Of a stretch of 64,000 bases of DNA, positions 26,815-38,512 are shown piece after piece. Position numbers and translations under genes: made by a program. Position 1 is the stretch's first letter; every line of letters starts with the position of its first letter. The stretch is from assembly GCF_030287405.1 (NCBI RefSeq), contig NZ_JASVVV010000004.1, positions 282,335-346,334 on the forward strand, written 5' to 3'. The stretch comes from Halalkalicoccus sp. NIPERK01. GTDB taxonomy: Archaea; Halobacteriota; Halobacteria; Halobacteriales; Halalkalicoccaceae. Below the pieces are notes generated by a model. That model was not told where the DNA came from. It ran no database searches and saw nothing but the letters and a program-made list of their open reading frames with translations.

Positions 26815-27540
26815 ATGCCCGCGCCCGATACGCTCTCCGTGTTCGCCGGAGACTGTCTCGTTTCCACGGACGACGGCACCCACCGCGGCGAGGTGGTCGT
26901 CCTGCTCAAACCCGACAACACCGTACTGGTCCACGATACCGACGGCTACCAGCCCGTGGCGTGGCTCACCCGGGCGGACTCGGTCGACCGGACCCGAAAC
27001 GGCGGTTTTTCGATCACCGCGATCGCCGGCGGGAAGACGCTTCGCGTCGAGTCACAGTGCGCCTACGGCTTCGGCGAGTATCCCGGCTCGAAGGCGGGAA
27101 TTCCCATCGGGACCTGTCCCGACTGCGAGCGCGCGCTCGTGCGTGCCGGCGGCGCGGTCTCCTGTCTCGGCTGTGAGAACCGCTACGGACTGCCCGACGG
27201 CGCGAGCGTCCTCGACGAACCCTGTGACTGCGGCCTGCCGAGGATGTCCGTCGCGCGCGGCGACCGATTCGAACTCTGCATCTCCCGCGAATGCGAATCG
27301 CTCGACGCGACCGTGAGGGAGCGGTTCGACAGCGAGTGGGACTGCCCGGACTGCGAGGGGGCCCTCCGGATCATCCGTCGCGGCGGGTTGCTCGCGGGCT
27401 GTGAGAACTACCCCGACTGCGAAGTGGGCTACGTGATCCCCACCGGCGTCGTGGTCGGTGACTGTGAGTGCGGCCTGCCGAGGTTCGAGACCCCCCGAGG
27501 GAGGCGCTGTCTCGATGCTTCGTGTGGCAGCGACCGGTGA
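26815..27540 (+). CDS. NucS N-terminal-like domain fused to several zinc ribbons
   Basis: 241 residues from the ATG at 26815 (an in-frame ATG at 26788 would add nine). The first 60-70 residues (FAGDCLVSTDDGTHRGEVVV, NTVLVHDTDGYQPVAWL) resemble the N-terminal beta domain of the archaeal endonuclease NucS/DUF91. The RecB-like nuclease half is absent. Instead come repeated Cys pairs of the topoisomerase type (GTCPDCERAL, CLGCENRYGLP, CDCGLPRM, DCPDCEGALRI, GCENYPDC, CECGLPRF, CLDASCG), giving four zinc-ribbon units. A nucleic-acid-binding role is likely; catalysis is not expected. It lies 30 bases before endA-trpS, possibly in the same transcript. Confidence 0.75.
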   Translation: MPAPDTLSVFAGDCLVSTDDGTHRGEVVVLLKPDNTVLVHDTDGYQPVAWLTRADSVDRTRNGGFSITAIAGGKTLRVESQCAYGFGEYPGSKAGIPIGTCPDCERALVRAGGAVSCLGCENRYGLPDGASVLDEPCDCGLPRMSVARGDRFELCISRECESLDATVRERFDSEWDCPDCEGALRIIRRGGLLAGCENYPDCEVGYVIPTGVVVGDCECGLPRFETPRGRRCLDASCGSDR

Positions 27541-27570
27541 GCCTTTGGGAGCGCTCGCGCAAGACCGGGC

Positions 27571-28602
27571 ATGAACGAACCGCGGGGACGGGTCGAGAAC
27601 GGGGTGATCCGCGTCGGGGGCGACGCCCGCCAGCGCTACTACGACTCGCGGGGATACGGCCGCCCGCTCGAGGGCAACGAGATCGCGCTCGCCCCCGTCG
27701 AGGCGGCCCACCTGCTCTATCGGGGCGATCTCGCCGTCGAGGGGCTCGACTTCCCGGCGTTCGTCCGGCGGGTCGAGGACCCGGGCTTCTTCGTCCGATA
27801 CCTCGTCTACGCCGACCTCCGCGAGCGGGGGTTTTACCTCTCGCCCGCGCGCGCGGGCTGGGTCGCCGACCCGCCCGATGGGACCGACTTCGTCGTCTAC
27901 GAGCGCGGCTCGGGGCCGTGGGACGACGACCGGCTCTACGAACTGCGGGTCGTCGGCGAGCGCGAGTCGATCCCCGCGGCGCTCGATGCGGGTGCGCTCG
28001 CCGTCGTCGACGAGGAGAGCGAGGTGACGTACTTCGAGGTCGAGCACCCCGCGATCGGGGGATCGTCGACCGATTTCTCGGGATCGGCCCGGGCGGACCT
28101 GCTCGCGGATCGGGCGATCGTCTGGAACCCTCCGGAGACGCTGTTCGCCGAGGCCTTCTACGGCCAGCCGCTGGCCGGCCGCGGGGGCGACGACGGCGGA
28201 CCGATCCAGCTATCGTTGATCGAGGCCGCCCATCTCGTCCGCCGGGGTGCCCTCTCGATCGCCGATCCGGTTCTCGATCGCGGCCGGGCGGTCGAGGGCG
28301 AGCGCTTCGACCGCCGGCTCGCGGCCTACGGCGCGCTCCGCGAACGGGGCGTCGTCCCCAAAACCGGGTTCAAGTTCGGCGCGGACTTCCGGGTGTACGC
28401 CGACGTGGCGTCGGTCGACGATCTGGGCCACTCGGAGTACCTCGTCCGGGTACTGCCCCCCGGGCGCGTCCTCTCGCCGCGGGATCTCGCGCTCGACGTG
28501 CGCCTCGCACACGGGGTCAGAAAGCGAATGGTTTTTGCGCTGACGAGCGCGAACGACGGTACGGAGCCGACCTGGATCTCGGTCGGCAGACTCACACCAT
28601 GA
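27571..28602 (+). CDS. endA: tRNA-splicing endonuclease, two-repeat form
   Basis: 343 residues, the duplicated form that works as a homodimer and cuts bulge-helix-bulge RNA. The N-terminal repeat is degenerate; the C-terminal repeat has the catalytic triad in its usual setting: Tyr in GADFRVYADV, His in LGHSEYLVRV, and Lys in HGVRKRMVFAL. Besides tRNA introns it opens the bulge-helix-bulge motifs of pre-rRNA, and two such processing stems lie in the rRNA operon a few kilobases downstream. Its stop overlaps the trpS start (ATGA), so the two are co-translated. Confidence 0.95.
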   Translation: MNEPRGRVENGVIRVGGDARQRYYDSRGYGRPLEGNEIALAPVEAAHLLYRGDLAVEGLDFPAFVRRVEDPGFFVRYLVYADLRERGFYLSPARAGWVADPPDGTDFVVYERGSGPWDDDRLYELRVVGERESIPAALDAGALAVVDEESEVTYFEVEHPAIGGSSTDFSGSARADLLADRAIVWNPPETLFAEAFYGQPLAGRGGDDGGPIQLSLIEAAHLVRRGALSIADPVLDRGRAVEGERFDRRLAAYGALRERGVVPKTGFKFGADFRVYADVASVDDLGHSEYLVRVLPPGRVLSPRDLALDVRLAHGVRKRMVFALTSANDGTEPTWISVGRLTP

Positions 28603-30242
28603 CGGAGGAACCCATCGACGAACCCGAGGACGAACGCCGGGACACTGCGCCGGAGAGCGCCGACGAGACGACCCAAGCGGTCCCGCTTCCCGACGGCGAG
28701 GGATCGTGGACCCCTCGAGCAGACGGCGGAGCCGTCGACGACGTCGCGCTCGACCCGTGGGGTTCCTCGACGGTCGACGACTACCGGAACCTCTTCGAGC
28801 AGTTCGGCATCGAGGAGTTCGACGCGCTGCTCCCCGAGGTGCCCGATCCCCACTATCTGATGCGCCGGGGCGTGATCTTCGGCCACCGCGAGTACGACCG
28901 CGTGGTCCGCGCCATGCGCGAGGGCGAGCCGTTCGCCGCCCTCTCGGGGTTCATGCCGACGGGCGATCCCCACGTCGGCCACAAACTCGTCTTCGACGAG
29001 CTGATCTGGCACCAGGAGCAGGGCGGCGACACCTACGGGCTGATCGCCGACCTCGAAGCCCACTCCGCCCGTGGCCTCTCGTGGGCGGAGATCGACGAGC
29101 ACGCTCGGGACTACCTCCTCAGCCTGCTCGCGCTCGGGTTCGACCCCGAGGAGGGCGAACTCTACCGCCAGTCCGACAACCGGAGGCTGCAGGACCTGGC
29201 GTTCGAACTCGGCAGCGAGGTCAACTTCTCGGAGATGGAGGCGATCTACGGATTCGGGGGCGAGACCTCCGTCTCGTACATGCAGAGCGTCGTCACCCAG
29301 ATGGCCGACATCCTCTATCCCCAGTTGGCGGATCCGAAACCCACCGTGATCCCCGTCGGTCCCGATCAGGACCCGCACGTCCGGCTCGCACGCGACCTGG
29401 CCGCCCGAACACGGTACTTCGGCGTCACCGAGGCCTACGCCAGCTTCGAGGCCGACCCCGACGAACGGACGGTGCTCGCGCGCGCCTACGAGGAGCGAGG
29501 GGCCTTCGCCGATGATCCCGACCGGCCGCGGTGTGTCGAGGCGGCCGACTGGCTCGCTTCCCACGACACGCCATCGGACCTCCACGACCCTGGCGCGCTG
29601 GACTCGGCGATCGAGAAGCTTCGAGCGGCGGGCAAGGAGCCGCTTCGACCCCGGGTTCGGTTCCTCGACCGAAACGCCACCGACGACGCTTTCGAGGCGC
29701 TGATCGAGGCAATAGCGGGTGAAAAACGCGTCTACGAGGGCCACATCGACGCCTTCGAGCTATCCCATGAGAACGCCGAGGACCTCGCCCGCGAGGTCGA
29801 ACTCGCTCATGGGGGATACGGCTTTCTCCCCCCCTCCTCGATCTACCACCGCTTCATGACCGGGCTGACGGGGGGAAAGATGTCCTCGTCGGTGCCCGCG
29901 AGCCACATCAGCCTGCTCGACGACCCCGAGACGGGCTACGAGAAGGTCAAGTCCGCGACCACGGGCGGGCGCGAGACGGCGGAACTCCAGCGCGAACTCG
30001 GCGGTCGTGCCGACGAGTGTCCGGTCTACGAACTGTACGCCTACCTGCTGGCGGGCGACGACGACGAGTTCGCAAAGGAGGTGTACGACGAGTGTGTCGG
30101 CGGCGAGCGACTCTGTGGCGACTGTAAAGAGCAGGCGGCGGTCCTGATGAGGGAGTTCCTCGCCGACCACCAGGAGAAACGCGAGGAGGCCGAGGAACTG
30201 CTCGCGGACCTCGACATCGAGTTCGACTCGGCGCGCGCCTAA
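28599..30242 (+). CDS. trpS: Tryptophanyl-tRNA synthetase
   Basis: 547 residues from the ATG overlapping the endA stop. Class Ic synthetase with the HIGH-like GDPHVGHK in SGFMPTGDPHVGHK and the KMSKS-like GGKMSSSVP. A roughly 60-residue acidic N-terminal extension precedes the catalytic part, as in other haloarchaeal TrpRS. The distal part carries CGDCKEQ near the C-terminus, a conserved block in archaeal TrpRS. Its 3' end overlaps that of pyrD by four bases, tail to tail. Confidence 0.96.
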   Translation: MTEEPIDEPEDERRDTAPESADETTQAVPLPDGEGSWTPRADGGAVDDVALDPWGSSTVDDYRNLFEQFGIEEFDALLPEVPDPHYLMRRGVIFGHREYDRVVRAMREGEPFAALSGFMPTGDPHVGHKLVFDELIWHQEQGGDTYGLIADLEAHSARGLSWAEIDEHARDYLLSLLALGFDPEEGELYRQSDNRRLQDLAFELGSEVNFSEMEAIYGFGGETSVSYMQSVVTQMADILYPQLADPKPTVIPVGPDQDPHVRLARDLAARTRYFGVTEAYASFEADPDERTVLARAYEERGAFADDPDRPRCVEAADWLASHDTPSDLHDPGALDSAIEKLRAAGKEPLRPRVRFLDRNATDDAFEALIEAIAGEKRVYEGHIDAFELSHENAEDLAREVELAHGGYGFLPPSSIYHRFMTGLTGGKMSSSVPASHISLLDDPETGYEKVKSATTGGRETAELQRELGGRADECPVYELYAYLLAGDDDEFAKEVYDECVGGERLCGDCKEQAAVLMREFLADHQEKREEAEELLADLDIEFDSARA

Positions 30243-31297
30243 TCGAGGTCCGCGCCGACGGCGTCTTCTACCGATTCGTATCCGTCGCGTTCGAGCAGCG
30301 CGAGCAGCCCCTCGTTGATCTCGCGGGCGATCGAGGGGCCGCGATAGACCAAGCCGGTGTAGAGTTGGACGAGGCTCGCGCCCGCGCGGATCTTCCGGTA
30401 GGCGTCCTCGGCGGTGAAGACGCCGCCGACGCCGACGACCGGCACGTCGGTTCGCTTGGCGATGAATCGGACCGCCTCGGTCGACCGGGGTTCGATGGGT
30501 CGGCCCGAGAGCCCGCCCGTTTCGTTTCGATGCCGTCCCAGCAGGCTCTCGGGGCGCTCGGTCGACGTGTTGGTCGCGATGATCCCGTCGAGTTCGAGCT
30601 CTTCGACGACCCCGATCGCGTCCTCGATCGCCCCCTCGGTGAGGTCCGGCGAGAGTTTGACCAACAGGGGGTTCGCGCCGGCGTCCCGAAGGGCGGCGAG
30701 GATCCCCCTGAGGTGCGTTTCACCCTGGAGATCGCGGAGTCCGGGCGTGTTCGGGCTCGAGACGTTGACCACGAAGAAGTCGCCGTAGTCGGCGAGTCGG
30801 CGGTAGGTGTAGCGGTAGTCCTCGGGTGCGCGTTCGGCCGGCGCCGCCTTCGACTTGCCGATGTTCACTCCCATCGGTATCCCGGGGCGGTCGGTGGCTT
30901 CGAGGCGTGCGCCGATCCGATCGGCGCCGTCGTTGTTGAACCCCATCCGGTTGATGATCGCCCCGTCCTCGGGGAGACGGAACATCCGGGGCTTCGGGTT
31001 TCCGGCCTGTGGGTCGGCGGTGACGCCGCCGATCTCGACGTGCCCGAACCCGAGCGCCGCCAGCGCTCGCGGGAACTCGCCGTTCTTGTCGAAGCCCGCC
31101 GCAACCCCGACCGGGTTCGGGAACCGCTGGCCGAGGAGGTCGGTCGAGAGCCGTGGGTCGGAGATCCGGTATCGGTCGCGAACGACCGCCATCGCCGGCG
31201 TTCGCTGGGCGACGTTCAGCAGATCCGTGACGACGGTGTGGGCGGTTTCGGCCGGGAGACGAAAGAGCGCCGGTCGAAGGAGAGAGTAGAACGACAT
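30239..31297 (-). CDS. pyrD: Dihydroorotate dehydrogenase (quinone type, class 2)
   Basis: 352 residues from the ATG at 31297 (MSFYSLLRPALFRLPAE). It oxidises dihydroorotate to orotate in pyrimidine synthesis using FMN and a membrane quinone. The N-terminal amphipathic helix is the membrane/quinone-binding segment of class 2 enzymes. The active-site loop NVSSPNTPGLRDLQ has the class 2 catalytic serine; the FMN phosphate site is VGVGGVFTAEDAY. The frame extends upstream over the AbrB-like gene but only as a shadow. Confidence 0.96.
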   Translation of the reverse strand: MSFYSLLRPALFRLPAETAHTVVTDLLNVAQRTPAMAVVRDRYRISDPRLSTDLLGQRFPNPVGVAAGFDKNGEFPRALAALGFGHVEIGGVTADPQAGNPKPRMFRLPEDGAIINRMGFNNDGADRIGARLEATDRPGIPMGVNIGKSKAAPAERAPEDYRYTYRRLADYGDFFVVNVSSPNTPGLRDLQGETHLRGILAALRDAGANPLLVKLSPDLTEGAIEDAIGVVEELELDGIIATNTSTERPESLLGRHRNETGGLSGRPIEPRSTEAVRFIAKRTDVPVVGVGGVFTAEDAYRKIRAGASLVQLYTGLVYRGPSIAREINEGLLALLERDGYESVEDAVGADLD

Positions 31298-31325
31298 ACG
31301 GGACTGTCTCGCGCGAATCAGGCCG

Positions 31326-31523
31326 TCAGAAGTCGTGTTCGACCTCGTCCTTGTCGGCCTTCTGGATGATGATCTTGTCTTCTCGAACGCGGACGAACAC
31401 CTCGTCGCCGATATCCATCCCCGCGACGGCCAGTTCGTCCTCGTGGAGGTTGAGATGTACGTTGTGATACTGGCCCTGGTCGTCCTTGGCGCCACTCGGG
31501 CTCAGCTTCTTTTTGCGCACCAT
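31326..31523 (-). CDS. Small AbrB/SpoVT-like DNA-binding protein
   Basis: 65 residues. The pattern of alternating hydrophobic strands with GDEVFVRVREDKIIIQKAD is that of the swapped-hairpin AbrB fold, which dimerises to bind DNA. The basic start MVRKKKL contrasts with the acidic rest. It lies 28 bases upstream of pyrD on the same strand and may share its transcript. It is divergent from the MC1 gene, with 186 bases between. Confidence 0.65.
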   Translation of the reverse strand: MVRKKKLSPSGAKDDQGQYHNVHLNLHEDELAVAGMDIGDEVFVRVREDKIIIQKADKDEVEHDF

Positions 31524-31657
31524 CGGGGTACTCTACCGAACGTTCAGCCCACGGCGTACATAAGTGTTTTCTCATCATACATCACGATCCGGTCTCGGCT
31601 GCTTTCGGGCACCGTTCCGAACCGACATATAAACGATCCGGCCGCCGGCACTCGATT

Positions 31658-31677
31658 TGGGGGATATATTTATTATG
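31658..31677 (+). promoter_or_regulatory. Promoter of the MC1 gene
   Basis: GATATATTTATTA within this span is a strong TATA element with a purine-rich BRE just upstream (GGGGG). It is placed to start transcription near 31692-31700, giving a leader of 10-18 bases before the ATG at 31710. Confidence 0.55.
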
Positions 31678-31709
31678 AGGGATGTGTTGAACTGACATGG
31701 AGCATTATC

Positions 31710-32018
31710 ATGGTCCGCGAAGACGGTAAACGAAACTTCGCCCTGCGCGAAGACAGCGGTGACGAATCGAGCGTGTTCTCGGGCAACACCCCCCGACAGG
31801 CCGCCCTGAAGGCCGCCCGTCGGCTCGACCCCGCCCCGAGCGAGGACGAAGCGACCCGGACGACGATCCAACTCCGGGAGAAGGGGACCGACAAGGTCCA
31901 CATCTACGAGGGCTGGGCGTGGGAGCAGACGGCCCCCGAGGACAGCCCCGACTGGATGCCGGGCGATATCACCGAGGCGAACGTCTCGAAACAGGGCATC
32001 GAACATATCGACGAGTAA
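31710..32018 (+). CDS. Non-histone chromosomal protein MC1
   Basis: 102 residues. It is an MC1 chromatin protein, which binds and sharply bends DNA. The match covers the whole family: KRNFALREDSGDESSVFSG, the PRQAALKAARRLD block, IQLREKGTDKVHIYEGW, and SPDWMPGDITEANV. It is more acidic than methanogen MC1, in keeping with a salt-in cytoplasm. It has its own strong promoter and lies just before the rRNA operon, but the roughly 800-base gap suggests separate transcription. Confidence 0.95.
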   Translation: MVREDGKRNFALREDSGDESSVFSGNTPRQAALKAARRLDPAPSEDEATRTTIQLREKGTDKVHIYEGWAWEQTAPEDSPDWMPGDITEANVSKQGIEHIDE

Positions 32019-32295
32019 GGTGCGAGGGTGAGAGGGGGTCGTTCTTTCCGGCCGATAGCCACGGGTTTCGCCACGTATACATCCTTCGCGGACGCACGTA
32101 CGAACGCGCGGACACCACTCGGCCCGACCGACGGTCCACGGGCCACGGGATGACCAGCCGACCTCCATCCGCGCGATACCCCTCCGAGTGACGAGCCGTC
32201 GCTCTCCTGACCACGGAGTCCGACGGTTCCCGGGTTCGCCTTCGAACGTGGTACTTCCCTTCATGGTATCGCAAGACGAAGCGCCGATCGAACGA

Positions 32296-32312
32296 CGGCC
32301 TTATATACGTAC
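32296..32312 (+). promoter_or_regulatory. Candidate rRNA promoter 1
   Basis: GACGGCCTTATATACGT is a good TATA element in the 800-base leader of the rRNA operon. About 25 bases downstream lies ATTCGAAGAGATGCGAAGG, a plausible start region. First of four spaced elements. Confidence 0.5.
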
Positions 32313-32396
32313 CTGCCATTCGAAGAGATGCGAAGGACGCCCCGGGCGGTATCGGGGCGATCCCCCGCTGGCGTTGCGTTCCAACGCCGGTGGGAA

Positions 32397-32413
32397 TCCG
32401 ACGCCCTTATACG
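32397..32413 (+). promoter_or_regulatory. Candidate rRNA promoter 2
   Basis: ATCCGACGCCCTTATAC shares its first 13 bases with the next element 82 bases further on. Repeated promoter units of this kind are known upstream of haloarchaeal rRNA operons. Confidence 0.5.
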
Positions 32414-32478
32414 ACTCAGGGGCGTCGGATCGAACACCGCGAAGTCGACGCCGGTATCCGATTCCGGCGCCGATACCG

Positions 32479-32495
32479 ATCCGACGCCCTTAAGT
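32479..32495 (+). promoter_or_regulatory. Candidate rRNA promoter 3
   Basis: ATCCGACGCCCTTAAGT is followed at about 25 bases by GCATTCGGATGTGATGCGG. The TTAAGT core and the following CATTCG resemble haloarchaeal rRNA promoters. It has the same flank as candidate 2. Confidence 0.55.
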
Positions 32496-32610
32496 GGTTA
32501 CGGGCATTCGGATGTGATGCGGAGAAAGAGACACAGTGATCGTAGGGCGTTCACAGCGTCCTACAGTCGCGGGCCTGCCGAGGGAGGATCGACGTCCTCT
32601 CTCGAGGAGC

Positions 32611-32630
32611 TTCGAAGGGTTTATGACCCA
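32611..32630 (+). promoter_or_regulatory. Candidate rRNA promoter 4
   Basis: TTCGAAGGGTTTATGACCCA, closest to the 16S gene, about 85 bases before the processing stem. Spacing to candidate 3 is again near 130 bases. Support is by resemblance and position only. Confidence 0.35.
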
Positions 32631-32704
32631 TCGAAGCCAACAATCAGGTCCGAAGGAAATGAGGATTCCACCCCTGCGGTCCGCCGTACAGATGGGATCT
32701 GATG

Positions 32705-32766
32705 TTAGCCCTGGTAGTTCGGTGACACCCGGTCGAAGTACGGGGTCGGTCACCGAACTACGGACC
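32705..32766 (+). other. Left arm of the 16S rRNA processing stem
   Basis: TTAGCCCTGGTAGTTC (32705-32720) is a perfect complement of 34379-34394 beyond the 16S gene. Further in, GGTCACCGAACTACGGACC (32748-32766) pairs with 34336-34353 with one bulged base. The middle is partly paired, giving the long helix with internal bulges in which archaeal splicing endonuclease cuts pre-16S RNA. The arm can also fold on itself (GTAGTTCGGTGAC with GTCACCGAACTAC), so two structures compete. Confidence 0.8.
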
Positions 32767-32820
32767 ATGCAATGTGTACACTTTGTGTACCCGCCTAACC
32801 CTGAGCATTCGCTCAGGACC

Positions 32821-34294
<1,474 letters not shown>

Positions 34295-34335
34295 ACTGAC
34301 CGGGATCAGGCCGACGCGCCTGACCCACTGTAGGC

Positions 34336-34394
34336 GGTCCGTAGTTCGTGACCGTTCGTACTCCGATCGGGCACCTCAGAACTACCAGGGCTAA
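34336..34394 (+). other. Right arm of the 16S rRNA processing stem
   Basis: Pairs with 32705-32766 as described there: GAACTACCAGGGCTAA at 34379-34394 is the exact complement of the outer left arm, and GGTCCGTAGTTCGTGACC at 34336-34353 of the inner one. It lies between the 16S gene and tRNA-Ala. Confidence 0.8.
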
Positions 34395-34411
34395 CACCTC
34401 CCGAGAGGGAC

Positions 34412-34483
34412 GGGCCCATAGCTCAGTGGTAGAGTGCCTCCTTTGCAAGGAGGATGCCCTGGGTTCGAATCCCAGTGGGTCCA
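34412..34483 (+). tRNA. tRNA-Ala (anticodon UGC)
   Basis: 72 nt in the 16S-23S spacer. Acceptor GGGCCCA pairs with TGGGTCC (one G-U), discriminator A; the anticodon arm CCTCC-TTTGCAA-GGAGG gives UGC; the T arm is CTGGG-TTCGAAT-CCCAG. CCA is not encoded. Ala-UGC in this spacer is usual for haloarchaea and many other archaea. Confidence 0.97.
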
Positions 34484-34627
34484 TCTCCGGAGGAGATCGA
34501 AACCGTGTCCCTTAAGTGGGGCACGCACCTTCGATCAAATCCGAACGAGACCGATGCACCGCCCCGTGCAAGCGCGGGTGGGAAGGGTTGATGCACGCAC
34601 TGGCAGCCACCAGGCGTGCGGATGACG

Positions 34628-34676
34628 CCGTGTGTACGTGCGATTCAGACGTCCACTGGATCCGTTTACCGGGTCA
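34628..34676 (+). other. Left arm of the 23S rRNA processing stem
   Basis: TGTGTACGTGCGATTCAG and CTGGATCCGTTTACC in this span are complementary to 37629-37678 downstream of 23S. The two paired blocks are separated by an unpaired stretch on both sides, the pattern of a bulge-helix-bulge cut site. Confidence 0.8.
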
Positions 34677-34698
34677 CAGTGACAAATCCAATATCAGC

Positions 34699-37607
<2,909 letters not shown>

Positions 37608-37628
37608 CAGTCATACCGCATTTGATCC

Positions 37629-37678
37629 GTGACCGGTAAACGGATCCAGGCGTTAACTGAATCGCACGTACACAACGG
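37629..37678 (+). other. Right arm of the 23S rRNA processing stem
   Basis: GTGACCGGTAAACGGATCC and CTGAATCGCACGTACACA pair with 34628-34676, separated by an unpaired stretch. It lies between the 23S and 5S genes. Confidence 0.8.
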
Positions 37679-37725
37679 CACGCAACCGATGATGGCGCAC
37701 TGTGGTTCGATTCCACAGATCGGCA

Positions 37726-37957
37726 TTAAGGCGGCCATAGCGGCGGGGCGACTCCCGTACCCATCCCGAACACGGAAGATAAGCCCGCCAGCGTTCCCGC
37801 GAGTACTGGAGTGCGCGAGCCTCTGGGAAAACTGCCTCGCAAGAGGGGCCAAGTACGAACCCAGGAACGCAATCGGAAGTACACGCTGGGTCCGTCCCGG
37901 TGGAACCCGAGACCGTTCCGTTATAACGGTTCGCAACTGGTGGTTCGCCGCCTTCCA
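37726..37957 (+). rRNA. 5S ribosomal RNA interrupted by a ~110-nt insertion
   Basis: The gene begins TTAAGGCGGCCATAGCGG and follows haloarchaeal 5S closely through CATCCCGAACACGGAAGAT, AGTACTGGAGTGCGCGAG and CCTCTGGGAAA (to about 37830). The expected 3' part does not follow; it appears about 110 bases later as GGTTCGCCGCCTTCCA (37942-37957). The ends pair as helix I: AAGGCGGC at 37728-37735 with GCCGCCTT at 37947-37954. Total length is about 232 nt instead of about 122. Halococcus morrhuae is known to have a 5S of about this size with a 108-nt insertion that stays in the mature RNA, and the same is inferred here. Confidence 0.9.
37831..37941 (+). other. Insertion inside the 5S rRNA gene
   Basis: About 110 bases with no counterpart in normal 5S. 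It has its own foldable parts: CCTC-GCAA-GAGG with a GNRA-type tetraloop at its start, ACCCAG (about 37858-37863) pairing with CTGGGT (about 37886-37891), and the palindrome CCGTTATAACGG near 37917-37928. It interrupts the 3' strand of the loop E arm. No open frame or transposon ends are seen, which speaks for a structural RNA expansion. Confidence 0.8.
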
Positions 37958-37965
37958 CTCATATC

Positions 37966-38000
37966 AAAGCCCACGACCCTCCGGGGTCGTGGGCTTTTTT
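37966..38000 (+). terminator. Hairpin-T terminator after 5S rRNA
   Basis: A 14-bp perfect stem with loop TCCG (AAAGCCCACGACCC at 37966-37979 against GGGTCGTGGGCTTT at 37984-37997) running into six Ts. It sits just after the 5S gene and before tRNA-Cys, so it may end most rRNA transcripts. Confidence 0.8.
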
Positions 38001-38069
38001 CATTTACCGACGAGCGACAGCGCTCCGGACCGCTATCCTTATGCCCGTAACACCGATAGTGCCAACCGT

Positions 38070-38145
38070 GCCAAGGTGGCAGAGTCCGGCCTAACGCAGC
38101 GGCCTGCAGAGCCGCCCATCGCCGGTTCAAATCCGGCCCTTGGCT
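38070..38145 (+). tRNA. tRNA-Cys (anticodon GCA)
   Basis: 76 nt. Acceptor GCCAAGG pairs with CCTTGGC, discriminator T as expected for tRNA-Cys. The anticodon arm GCGGC-CTGCAGA-GCCGC gives GCA; the T arm is GCCGG-TTCAAAT-CCGGC. Its place after 5S is usual in haloarchaea. Because a strong terminator precedes it, it may also have its own promoter (CTTATGCCC near 38037-38045 is TATA-like). Confidence 0.97.
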
Positions 38146-38165
38146 CTCACACGTTTCCCTAAAGC

Positions 38166-38185
38166 CCAAGACGTAGTCGTCTTGG
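38166..38185 (+). terminator. Hairpin after tRNA-Cys
   Basis: CCAAGACG-TAGT-CGTCTTGG, an 8-bp perfect stem 20 bases after the tRNA. No T-run follows directly, so its role as a terminator is only likely. Confidence 0.4.
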
Positions 38186-38248
38186 CAACACCTCCTATTT
38201 CGAGACGCTATGTATGGTTTCTGAGATGAATTTCCGAGAGAAGATCGT

Positions 38249-38512
38249 CTACTTCGAATCGGCGTTGGACTCATCGCTCACTTCAAGGATCTCCGCCGCT
38301 ACGTCTTCCACGTGCTGCTGGTGGTCCGCCGACGTCTGTACGCTTTGGGCCGCATCGAGTTGATCGTTGACGACGGCGTTCTGTTGTGGTCCCCACGTCT
38401 CCGGCGGCTCTGATTTGATGTATTCGACCCAACGCTTGATGCCCTCGATGCGCTGCTCGCGGTTGCGTTCGTGCTTGGCGTCGAGATGCTCACGCGCGTT
38501 TGAGTCGCTCAT
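38249..38512 (-). CDS. Small acidic protein partnered with the nucleotidyltransferase
   Basis: 87 residues, hydrophilic and largely helical in character (AREHLDAKHERNREQRIEGI, then PPETWGPQQNAVVNDQLDAA). No known domain is recognised. It overlaps the end of the nucleotidyltransferase gene by 23 bases, so the two are translated together. Small partner plus nucleotidyltransferase is the layout of several toxin-antitoxin or defence modules, but here that remains a guess. GC is lower than in the housekeeping genes around. Confidence 0.6.
   Translation of the reverse strand: MSDSNAREHLDAKHERNREQRIEGIKRWVEYIKSEPPETWGPQQNAVVNDQLDAAQSVQTSADHQQHVEDVAAEILEVSDESNADSK

Noticed and set aside
37831..37941. 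Possibility that the 5S interruption is an intron or mobile element
   Set aside because: No bulge-helix-bulge motif at the junctions, no open frame and no inverted or direct terminal repeats; the known Halococcus precedent is a retained insertion.
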